Translations under genes and position numbers: made by a program
Assembly (NCBI RefSeq): GCF_907164915.1
Contig: NC_061863.1
Span: 34,259,133-34,323,132 of the forward strand
Source: Impatiens glandulifera
Taxonomy: Eukaryota > Streptophyta > Magnoliopsida > Ericales > Balsaminaceae
Reading direction: 5' to 3'
DNA: 64,000 bases
The notes under the pieces: model-generated
What the model was told of the DNA's origin: nothing
Seen by the model: the letters and a program-made list of their open reading frames with translations, nothing else
Database searches by the model: none
Shown: positions 31,515 through 39,998 of the stretch, piece by piece
Layout of the letters: every line of letters begins with the position of its first letter
Position numbering within the stretch: the stretch's first letter is position 1

Positions 31515-34358
31515 ATGGATCTAGGAAAAGCTCCATTTCAATCGATGTTGCAGGTTGATTTCGCAGATATTGACGAGCATGCTGACTACAAGAACAAGGC
31601 TGTTCTTCAACTTCTACGAGAATCTGGGTTGGAGAAGTTCCTTTCTGGTCCGTTCACCATTTATCCGGCGGCGGTGACGGAGTTCTTAGCGACGGCGACA
31701 CTGTTGAAGAGAAAGATCTCGGCTACTGTCAACGGGAAGGCCGTCCTCATCACTGAAGAAATCTTTGCGGAAGCCCTTGGTCTGCCCAACACAGGTTCAG
31801 ACCTAAAGTTCGACTTAACCGAAGCAGAATCAAATGCTGCCCGGTTGGTTGTATCTTTCTCAGGTCAGGATCTGGTGATCCACAACAGCCGGAAGATCAA
31901 GCTAAAACCGGAATACAGATGGTTAGTGACCGTCATCGCCAAATCACTCCAAGGAAAGGGAGGTAACTTCGATAACCTCACAAAGTTTAAGCTCAGAATG
32001 TTGTTAGCCATTGTTCGCGGAGACAAGGTGGACTGGGGATACGTTATATACGAAGAGTTTTGTCAAATGGTGATTAAGAAAGATGGCCGGGTGCAGGCCT
32101 ATGCTATGCAAATCGTCAAAATTCTTGAGTTCCTTAATGTGGAACTAGGTGAAGGCATACCGCTTCCGATCTCCAACATTCTTGACTCTGAGTCAATGGC
32201 AGAAAGACCGGAGAAGACGATCAAGCCTAAATCCTCAAAGACTAAATCATCTAAGGGAGCTAGCTCATCGGTTCCAGTTGAAGAAGAAACAAGACAGAAG
32301 AAACCGTCAAGAAAAGCGGTTGAGGCAGAAGCTCCACCAGAACCGAAGAGGAGGAAGAAGGTAGCTGCGAAGAAGAGTTCAAAGAAACCGGCGGACTCCG
32401 AGAAAACGCTTTCCTCGGACAATCCACCAGAAAGAACTGCAGATGTATTTCAGCCCATCCCAATCAACACCGTTATCCCAACTCCCATCCCATCCAATTC
32501 TCCAAGGCAAACCGAATCTTCGGGGAGCAATGAGAACAAGTCAAACTCAAAGGAGGAGGCAGAGGGAAATGTTCACTCTGCAACCTCCAAGTCACCCAGC
32601 AAGCAAGCCAAAGAGGTATTAGCCGATGTGGGCTTGAATACCTCAGAAGCAATTCAGAATGTGGTCCAGGAGATCACAAGAGACACCGAAGAGGACGATG
32701 TCTCAAGTCGTCGGAAGCCAGACAATCAGGTTGAAATACCTGATCAAACAGAAGTTCAACCGGTCGATGAGACGACCAAATCAACAGAAACTGCACCTCC
32801 GGCTCAGGAGGTCAATATTGAAGAACAGGAACCTTCCGGTTCCTCAGGAGGCAAAACAGCTCCAGAAGGTCCCACTCAGGTAGACAAAGGCAAATGCATT
32901 CTTTTTGAAGAAACAACGGAAACCGGAACGGGCACGTTGCAAATCAATCCTCAAACTGAAGCCATAACCGGAGACGAGCTTCCATACACCATAGAGCAAG
33001 AAAATGAGCTATTTGATGAATTTATTCAAGACATGAACAAAGGTGCAAGTGAAGCGCTAGCTCCATACATCCGGTGGGTGAAGCTCCGATGCGAAACCAA
33101 ATTATCCGACATGCTTCCAGGTTTTAGTGGAAACAGACAGTGGGACAAACTCGTCAAGCTAGAAGAAATGGCACTCGAGCTAGCTAACACCAATCTAATC
33201 CAACCGGCGTTTAACAAAGCTCCGGTAATCCTTGAAAACGTTCGGTTACAGGCAGTTGAGAATGCCTTTCAAGAAATCAAAGGAAAGACACTAGAACCGA
33301 TTGAAATGAAGATGGCCGAACGATTTCTTGGGGTACGAGAACAGCTTGTGCGAAATTTCGATCGTCTTGATAAGCATTGGTGGAAAAGTTGCCAACGTCA
33401 ATTCAACAATCCTGAGTTATATCAAAGTAAGCCTCTCTTTATAAGTGGTGAAACATCCGGCACCTCTGAAAACCTGGAACAAGAAGCCTCTCAACCGGTC
33501 AAAGCTCTGGACATAGATCAAATCAAGCAAGCAATAGTGGAAACAGCTGATTCATGCCTTGGGAACTTTACAGTAGTAACCGACGAAAGAATTTCAGTGG
33601 CTGAAGATAAAATGTTAATTTCTCTACAAACCATGATGGACACGACCATGCAAACAATAGTTAAAACCATGATTGCCGAGTCCGTCAAAGCCGCAACCGC
33701 TCCACTTTTGGACATGCTGCAAGCAATGGCAATTCAAATCGGGGAAATGTCCAAGGTTCAAGTCAGCTCAACCCAAACACAAATCGAACAGGATGCTGAA
33801 ACCGCACAGAAATTGCAAGAAGAAGAGATTGAAAGAGAACGGCTACAGAAGGAACTTGAAGATAAAGACCATGAGCTTGCCCAACAATGTAATGAAGAGG
33901 AGCAAGCTAACGTCCAGGAACAGGTACTGGGTCAATCGTCCCACTCCATGAGCACAAGGAACAAGAACAAGAAGAAACGAAGTGCCGTTAAAAACGTGAT
34001 GAAGCGGGCAGAACAGAAAACAGCCGCACCGGTTGCGATAAATGCGGAACCGCTTGATGAGGAAGAAGAAGAAGATCCGGAGGAACTTAACAGACGGAAG
34101 AGAAGGACAACCGGAGAATCCACAGCAACTCCAAGCTTCAGACTTTCGACTGTTCCACCTCCTCCACCGCCAAAGCCAGCTTGCGCCAACTTCAACCTTA
34201 AGTATAAGGGCACCGGTCATTCAAGTGTATGGGCCGGTGTGCTGATCGATGCCGACAGACGTGCTAGAGAACACAGAGCAAGGCAAGAAGAAGAAAGAAG
34301 ACGGTTGGAAAAAGAGCTGGAAAAAGAGCAACACAAGGGGGGACCATCCAAGCCCTAA
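31515..34358 (+). CDS. element B accessory ORF3, intact 947-aa protein
   Basis: The ATG at 31515 opens an uninterrupted 2.8-kb frame. Residues ~1-220 are the same domain as ORF1/ORF2: LQVDFADI, SGLEKFLSGPF, VTEFLATATL, ISATVNGKAVLITEE, GLPNTG, VDWGYVIYEEF, GEGIPLP. Then come a Lys/Ser/Pro-rich region with a basic PKRRKK cluster near residue 275 (possible nuclear signal), an acidic Ser/Thr/Gln-rich linker, and a helical block around residues 490-640 with LPGF. A region of possible coiled coil follows (~700-800, EEEIERERLQKELEDKDHELAQQ). The C-terminus has a Pro run (PPPPPPKP) and a final charged helix (RRLEKELEKEQ). No transmembrane segment is seen, so it differs from a classic envelope-like protein. 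Function unknown; structural or RNA/DNA-associated roles are guesses. Confidence 0.82.
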   Translation: MDLGKAPFQSMLQVDFADIDEHADYKNKAVLQLLRESGLEKFLSGPFTIYPAAVTEFLATATLLKRKISATVNGKAVLITEEIFAEALGLPNTGSDLKFDLTEAESNAARLVVSFSGQDLVIHNSRKIKLKPEYRWLVTVIAKSLQGKGGNFDNLTKFKLRMLLAIVRGDKVDWGYVIYEEFCQMVIKKDGRVQAYAMQIVKILEFLNVELGEGIPLPISNILDSESMAERPEKTIKPKSSKTKSSKGASSSVPVEEETRQKKPSRKAVEAEAPPEPKRRKKVAAKKSSKKPADSEKTLSSDNPPERTADVFQPIPINTVIPTPIPSNSPRQTESSGSNENKSNSKEEAEGNVHSATSKSPSKQAKEVLADVGLNTSEAIQNVVQEITRDTEEDDVSSRRKPDNQVEIPDQTEVQPVDETTKSTETAPPAQEVNIEEQEPSGSSGGKTAPEGPTQVDKGKCILFEETTETGTGTLQINPQTEAITGDELPYTIEQENELFDEFIQDMNKGASEALAPYIRWVKLRCETKLSDMLPGFSGNRQWDKLVKLEEMALELANTNLIQPAFNKAPVILENVRLQAVENAFQEIKGKTLEPIEMKMAERFLGVREQLVRNFDRLDKHWWKSCQRQFNNPELYQSKPLFISGETSGTSENLEQEASQPVKALDIDQIKQAIVETADSCLGNFTVVTDERISVAEDKMLISLQTMMDTTMQTIVKTMIAESVKAATAPLLDMLQAMAIQIGEMSKVQVSSTQTQIEQDAETAQKLQEEEIERERLQKELEDKDHELAQQCNEEEQANVQEQVLGQSSHSMSTRNKNKKKRSAVKNVMKRAEQKTAAPVAINAEPLDEEEEEDPEELNRRKRRTTGESTATPSFRLSTVPPPPPPKPACANFNLKYKGTGHSSVWAGVLIDADRRAREHRARQEEERRRLEKELEKEQHKGGPSKP

Positions 34359-34564
34359 ACTCTATTTCTATAATTATTTTTGAACAATTATGTTTTACCG
34401 TGTTTCAGAACTTGGCTACTTTGCTATCTCTTATGTTTTTCAAACATATCTTTTATGTTTTTCAAACATATTTTTCTTAAAAATCTTACTTATTTCAAAA
34501 CATACAAAATCAAACTCATGTTTTTCAAACACATTTCTCTCAAATCAATTGAACTCATACTGTT
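34359..34564 (+). other. 3' spacer of element B
   Basis: T-rich with short repeats (catgtttttcaaacatattt) at 34435-34540. No gene. Confidence 0.5.
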
Positions 34565-34807
34565 AACCGGCCACACATTACAATTTTTGAATATTTATTC
34601 TAAATAATCAAAAAGGGAGAAATTGATAGAAAAATTAAGTAAGTTAATTTTCTTAAAACCGGCTACACATTACAATTTTTGAATATTTATTCTAAATAAT
34701 CAAAAAGGGAGAAATTGATAGAAAAATTAAGTAAGTTAATTTTCTTAAAACCGGCCACACATTACAATTTTTGAATATTTATTCTAAATAATCAAAAAGG
34801 GAGAAAT
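34565..34807 (+). repeat. 92-bp tandem repeats spanning the 3' LTR start
   Basis: Units starting TGATAGAAAAATTAAG and ending AAAAAGGGAGAAAT occur at 34624-34715 and 34716-34807, preceded by a partial unit from 34565. The 3' LTR begins inside this array (34716), so each unit carries a polypurine tract. The 5' LTR also begins with one such unit. Confidence 0.88.
34702..34715 (+). other. element B polypurine tract
   Basis: AAAAAGGGAGAAAT directly before the 3' LTR. It primes plus-strand DNA synthesis. Further copies lie in the flanking tandem units. Confidence 0.88.
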
Positions 34808-36048
34808 TGATAGAAAAATTAAGTAGATTAATTTTTGAACCGGCCAAATAAACTAAATAGAGATTAATCTTCATGTACAGGTACTTAACAAACCGGAACC
34901 GGTTGAGGCATCAAAAACCGGTTGCCACTACTTCAAAGAAACCAGCCTCAAGTGATCAAGTTAAAAGATCACAGGAACCGGCCTCACTTTCTCAAAGCAA
35001 CCGGTTAACGAAGAACAAAAGATTACACTCCAACCGGATCATAATGCACAAGACACAGAAACCGGACAGTACAGATTAAAAGTCAGAAGATTCAAATCTC
35101 AAGAGTGACGTACCATGACGGAAGAAACGTGTCTTGAAAGAATAAAAGAAGATCAGATCCGATCAGAAGCATGCGAGGAAAGCAATGATGTTTTGCTGAT
35201 CCGATGCTGACAGCCGGAAGCGGATGCTTAACACGTGTATCAATCTGAAAACCGGCGATGTCATCATATGCTCAGAGTCACCTGCATGAATGCCAGGTGT
35301 TGAGGAAGTTGAAGCGTGCAAGCAACCTTTCTGCAAATAGGCGTGCCAATGATCAACCAATCCGCAAGAGAGAGAAGAAAGTAACCGTTGGCTACTTTCA
35401 GCTATAAAAGGAAGACGGATCGTCTTCATTAAATGCAAGTGACGGATTACGAAAACAAATCATCAAAACATTAAATTCTAAAGAGATAAAGTGTTATATT
35501 CCAAAAACCGGTGTGTTCAAAACCGGAAGTTCTTTGTGTGCGTTTTTGTTGAGTTGTTGTATTACATCAAAGTGTGAGTTTGGTGTAACCGGCGAGTAGC
35601 GAAGTTGGGCTCGACCGGAAGTGTAATTGTAACTCTAAAGAGTTAGTGGAGATCCTTCTCATAACCTGAGAAGAAGGGGTGACGTAGGAGGGTTTGCTCC
35701 GAACATCCATAAACAAATCCCTTGTCTTGTGCTCTTTCATTCGCTTTCATTTCCTGCTTTCTTAACGTAAACCGCAAACTAATCATACTTCCAAAACCGG
35801 TCACTCACCTCCATTAAACCGAATCCTTCCTAGAACATCATCTAAAAGTCGCATTCGTTGCTTCAACCTGAAACAGACATTTCCGCCCTTGAACCCGGTT
35901 CAAGAGTCTGTGACATGTTGTGCAGTGCTGAGAAAGGTTTTAGTCTCTAACCGGACTATCACCAAAGAGTTGTGTGTGTTGTAAGCGGCCACCCTTACCT
36001 AAAACCGGAAAACACCCCGGTCCTCCAAGAGCGTCCCCGATCCTAACA
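34716..36048 (+). mobile_element. element B 3' LTR (1333 bp)
   Basis: Same length and layout as the 5' LTR. The TATA box is at 35403-35409, and the hairpin plus GTGACGTAGGAG block at about 35651-35712. The end CCTAACA is followed by the GACCA duplication. Confidence 0.93.
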
Positions 36049-36739
36049 GACCAAAAGAAATCGAAATAAATACAAAGAAAACGGTCGTGCTACATATTGT
36101 GGGGGTTCAATCTCGGCTATAGAACATAAAAGAAGATTGGTAATTAAGTAATTTATTTATTTGAGTTGTATTTAATTGATTGAATTTTATATTACTAACA
36201 CCTAAATGTATAATTTATAATAGACAAAGGAACTTGGAAGACCTCCTGCTCTTCTTGAAACATTTGAGAAGACACATAAAAAGAGGGATGGTACATGGAG
36301 TGGAAACAGGGCAACAAAAGTTATGGTAATATTAATGTTTTATGTTCATTAAAAGGTTGAGGTTTATTTTTTATGCACAACTAACTATATTTTATTTGCT
36401 ATGCAGCAATCTTTTACTCAACTCCATCAAACTCAAGAAACTTTGGATCCAAATGAACAGAAATCTGAAACGGAGTTGTGGATGGAGGCAGCAGGGCGTT
36501 CCAAGAATGGACGTGTGTTTAGAATAGGCTATATGGGCCGAAAACAGGTATTCAAAAATGGACAATCTAACACACAATTTTCTTTGGAGTTAAATACACT
36601 TAAGGAAACCGTTACTACTTTACCAACTATAAATTCTGAGAAAGAGAAAGAGATTGCACTACAAAAAGAAGAAGTTGAGAAATGTAAGGAAGAGTATGTA
36701 GAACATCAAAAGAAAATTGCTAGAGTCCAACCAAGTTGA

Positions 36740-37957
36740 ACTAGTTCAGGACAAGGTTGTTCTTCAAACTCAAGTGCAATCTTTAAAATTTGGAAATATC
36801 ATTTTGTGTAAAATTTGGCATGTTTTGGTTAATATTTTTGGTCATATTAATGGAACAAGTCCAAGTAGTTGGTGAATTTCATTTGCAAATATGTTTTGCA
36901 AATTTGTAATGAATTTATGTTGGTGTACTAAGAATTGATACATGAATCATTGATGAATATAAGCTGGTTTTTGTTAATATTTATGTACAGAAATTTGAAT
37001 TCTATTGAATTACAATATTTGTTTTTTAAATATTGCGCTGAAGGTTGTAAAAATTATGCAAATTTATTGCAAATTTCGAAAATATATTATTTTGAATTAT
37101 GCAAATCGTGCATTACAAATAATGCAAATGAAGTTGTATCAATTATTGTTAATATTAATACAAAGTTGTGAATAAGGTAATTGCAAGAATAGTTGCAGTT
37201 TTATCATAATGCAAAGAAAGTTGCAGATATGTATAATGCAAATGATAATACTATAATATACAAAAATATAATTTGGGTAATATAAATAGAATTTCAAACG
37301 AAATAATGCAAATTGAATTGCACATATATTTGTAATTGATTATGAAAATTATAAATATAGATATTGCGAAGATTATTGCAGTAAGAAATTTAAAATATTA
37401 TTGCAAAGAGTATTGCGTAACATAATTTTATAAACTAATGTAGTTTTTATTGAATGCACGTTTTCATATAAAATGTGTAAATATTGTAGTATTTGTTGAA
37501 GATACTTTTATAGAAAGATGCAAATTTTATTACTTCATTTTTATATATTTGTTATATTGGTTATTGCGAAACATATTGCAGTTCATAATTTTATACGTTA
37601 GTGCAGTTTATGTTGAATCTATTTTTATTGTTAAATAGATTTATCTTATTGCAATTTCTATTGCAAAACATTAAATTTATTAATAAAATATATATTGCAA
37701 ATCTTATGGCAAATATACTTTAACCATGGTTAGTTACCGTTTCAGAAAAAATGAATTTTTCTGTAATATCTCTGTATTTAGTGAAAATATTGTTGAAACA
37801 GTTAATGTAAACACCAATGCAAATTTGCAACCAGCGATTTGCAATTTTTTTGGTAATTGCCAATGTGGTTGCAAAATTCAGAAATAATGCTAAGACAAAT
37901 GTTAAAGGCCGTTTTTAATGCAAAGATAGTTGCGGAGCACCAGTTGCAAATGAGCAT
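36740..37957 (+). promoter_or_regulatory. CACTA right subterminal region
   Basis: About 1.2 kb of AT-rich DNA crowded with TTGCAA, TGCAAA and ATTGCA words in both orientations. These are probable TNPA-type binding sites by analogy with En/Spm. No gene seen. Confidence 0.55.
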
Positions 37958-37970
37958 TTTTTTTGTAGTG
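37958..37970 (-). repeat. CACTA right terminal inverted repeat
   Basis: TTTTTTTGTAGTG on the plus strand, the inverted partner of 13665-13677, followed by the ATT duplication. Confidence 0.9.
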
Positions 37971-37973
37971 ATT

Positions 37974-38065
37974 TTGATCATCCAACATTATAAAGTGCAT
38001 CTTGGCCATCTAGAATCTACGAATGCATCTAGGTAATCTAATATGAACAAATGCATCTGTTAAGT
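37974..38065. repeat. minisatellite, right half after the CACTA insertion
   Basis: Diverged 'catc…gtgcatctng' units continue the array seen at 13556-13664. Confidence 0.45.
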
Positions 38066-38839
38066 TGTTTTAAATCAATTATAGATTAAAGAGAGAGGAA
38101 ATATAATATACGGGCAATGATTAATACATTTTGGGAATTTGAGTTCAAGTAAATGTGGAGATTTGTTAAGTTTTTTTGAATGGGTGGTACAAGGAAAGAA
38201 AATATTAAACAAAAAGTAACTATATATTTTTGGTGTATAATTTTGATATAAGGAAATAAGATTAACACAAAATGAAAATTTCATCTTTTTTTGGTAATAT
38301 ATGTAGAAAAATATTGTGACAATATTTTGTAGACTCTTTTCCAATATATTAGTGTTGACATAGTTGAGGTTTATTTAAAAGTGTAGTCAAACACTTTAAA
38401 AAGTTTAAATATTTTTTTTAAGAGTATCGCTTTAAGTTCCAATTCTATATTTGTTAGGATTTTAGGGACCAATTGTTATATAAATTCGTTCCATTACCAT
38501 ATTCTCTCATGATATAATATATGTTATAATCTTTTTAATAATATTCTCTCTTCTAGGTGAACGTAGCTAAATCTTTTCTTGGTGAAGCAAGTTAAATCCG
38601 TTTCTTTTTTATTATTTACATCATCTCTCGTATTTTTTAGAGTAAAGAAGATACGATGAAACCTCGAATGCTACTCTAGCCAATACGTTTGTATAAGTAA
38701 GCCACTTTTATTGATTTTCAAAAATCAATTGGCTACTCTATTTCAATTAAAAAATCTTTTAAATTGATTATATAAATCTTAACATATAATATATATATAT
38801 ATATATATTATATTCTTTATATTATGAGTATAAAAAAAT
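38066..38839. other. AT-rich intergenic DNA
   Basis: No supported gene. A short (TA)n run lies near 38790-38808. Confidence 0.45.
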
Positions 38840-39379
38840 GAGGAATGATATTCTCAACGAATGGTTAGCGAAATCTAGGCCACGAATCCTACGTGGCATT
38901 GCCAGCTAGGAGAGTGAAAAACAAAAAAAAAAATTATAATTCACCAATAAGGCTTCATATTTTTCGACTGCATTTATTTCTGCATTTATTTCTCTCTCTG
39001 AAACGTTTTCGGCGTCATTTATTTCTCTTCTTCGGCTGCATTTATTTCTCTTCTCCAACTGCATTTATTTCTCCCCCTGAAACTTCTCCATGGTATCTTT
39101 TTAAGGATCTAGATTATTTGTTTTTATAGATCTAGAGTTTAGATTTTACAGATCTATTTATTTACAGATCTAAAGGTTTATGGATTTATTTCAGAGCTGT
39201 TTGAACTTTCAGGAAACTGAAGCATAGAACTTGAACAACACAGTAGATGAAGAACTGAAACTGAACAAATCCACCCCCGTTGAACCCAAAAGGTACCCGA
39301 TTGCCCAATTGGTATAAAAAATGTACATTTCAATGTGTCAAAATGTCCTGAAACCTACCATTTATTGACCTAAAATTAT
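38840..39379 (+). promoter_or_regulatory. probable 5' end and leader of the FAR1-domain locus
   Basis: 38845-38910 ('aatgatattctcaacg' … 'cacgaatcctacgtggc') resembles ends of plant Mutator-like elements, but the partner end is not in the window. CT-rich leader-like DNA follows (38950-39090) and an AAAAG|GTACCC donor-like site lies at 39292. It is read as the 5' untranslated exon of the FAR1 locus; inference only. Confidence 0.35.
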
Positions 39380-39993
39380 AGTTTCGGGACCAAAGAGGGT
39401 CGTTTCAGGACTAGAATGTTTGGTTGAAGGACCTTAGAGGCTCATTTCGGGTCCCGAAAGGATGGTTTCTTATCCCGAAAACATGGTTTAAGGACCTCAT
39501 TGATTGTTTATGGTTAAAAATAATTTGTATCGGAACCCATGATGGTTGTTTCGGGACCCAAAAGGGTGTTTTTGGGACACATTATGAATGTTTATTGTCC
39601 TAAAACCAATCTTTCTAGAATGATAGAGTGCTTTCGGGTCCTGAAACCAATCTTTTAGGTCTTGAAACGACGCTTTCAGGTCCCGAAATCACCTTTCTTG
39701 TACTGAAACCACTCCATAAGGGTGCTTTCTCGTCCCAAATGGATGGTTTCGGGACCAGAAAGGGTCGATTCGAGACAAGAAATGGTCATTCCTTGTCCCG
39801 AAACTGTGTTTCTTGTCCCGAAACCGTGTTTCTTATCCCGAAACCGTGGTTTCAGGTCCTGAAATCGTGGTTTCTGGTCCTGAAACCGATGTTTCTTGTC
39901 CCAAAAGGGTGGTTTCGGGATAAGAGGAGTTGGTTTCGGGACCTGAAATGGGTGGTTTCGTGACCTAAAATGGGTGGTTTCGGGACAAGAAAG
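39380..39993. repeat. GGTTTCGGGACC-type minisatellite in the FAR1 intron
   Basis: Irregular ~17-25-bp variants of 'ggtttcgggacctgaaa'. The array continues as 'ggtggtttcgggactcgaaaggg' at 50823-50860 after element C, showing that C inserted within it. An ORF through the array (39628-39963) is a repeat artefact. Confidence 0.75.
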
Positions 39994-39998
39994 GGTGG

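Larger units (their letters stand above)
21838..36048 (+). mobile_element. complete Ty1/copia retrotransposon, element B (14.2 kb)
   Basis: A GACCA target duplication (21833-21837 and 36049-36053) flanks LTRs of 1333 bp each. By eye these differ at only about a dozen positions, so the insertion is recent. The order is 5' LTR, primer site, gag, pol (protease-integrase-RT-RNase H, the copia order), three accessory ORFs, polypurine tract, 3' LTR. Large size, a long gag ending in …GPN followed by WVPK, and genes downstream of pol suggest the SIRE/Maximus lineage. gag and pol are frameshifted, so it could move only with help. It sits inside an exon of the CACTA TNPA-like gene. Confidence 0.95.
19311..36739 (+). 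pseudogene. TNPA-like (Transposase_24) CACTA gene, split by element B
   Basis: A pyrimidine-rich leader (19490-19710) ends at a CAAG|GTAACT donor. After an intron the ATG is near 20621 (MSRQKSQRKR…). Later exons include a Lys/Pro-rich region with a 13-C run, an acidic segment (ending 21357), then YWRGPYLNW/WEQFT (21442-21563) and LYETFEWDP…IRNFVIRAKSGMKKP (21611-21772). A frameshift and an EDW-to-stop change (TAG 21777-21779) follow. Element B interrupts at 21837. The gene resumes at 36054 with NRNKYKENGRATYCGGS, then ELGRPPALLETFEKTHKKRDGTW (36238-36325), ELWMEAAGRSKNGRVFRIG and a coiled coil to 36739. This order matches the plant En/Spm Transposase_24 family, whose TNPA-type proteins bind subterminal repeats. 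Confidence 0.8.
13665..37970 (+). mobile_element. CACTA (En/Spm) transposon with nested copia element B
   Basis: The left end reads CACTACAAAAAAATTGTC and the right end, read inward, CACTACAAAAAAAATGC. A 3-bp ATT duplication flanks it (13662-13664 and 37971-37973). Both subterminal regions are crowded with TTGCAA/TGCAAA words in both orientations, as expected for transposase-binding subterminal repeats. Inside are a TNPD/tnp2-type transposase (15564-18636), a 153-bp tandem repeat and a TNPA-like gene that element B interrupts. Without B the transposon is about 10.1 kb. The transposase genes carry stops and frameshifts, so this copy is probably not autonomous. Confidence 0.92.

Noticed and set aside
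31515..34358. ORF3 as a retroviral-type envelope protein
   Set aside because: No signal peptide, membrane anchor or cleavage-like site is visible. Position after pol alone is not enough.
22285..35438. Identical 91-codon minus ORFs at 22285-22560 and 35163-35438
   Set aside because: They lie in the two LTRs of element B, antisense to the promoter region, and are duplicated only because the LTRs are.
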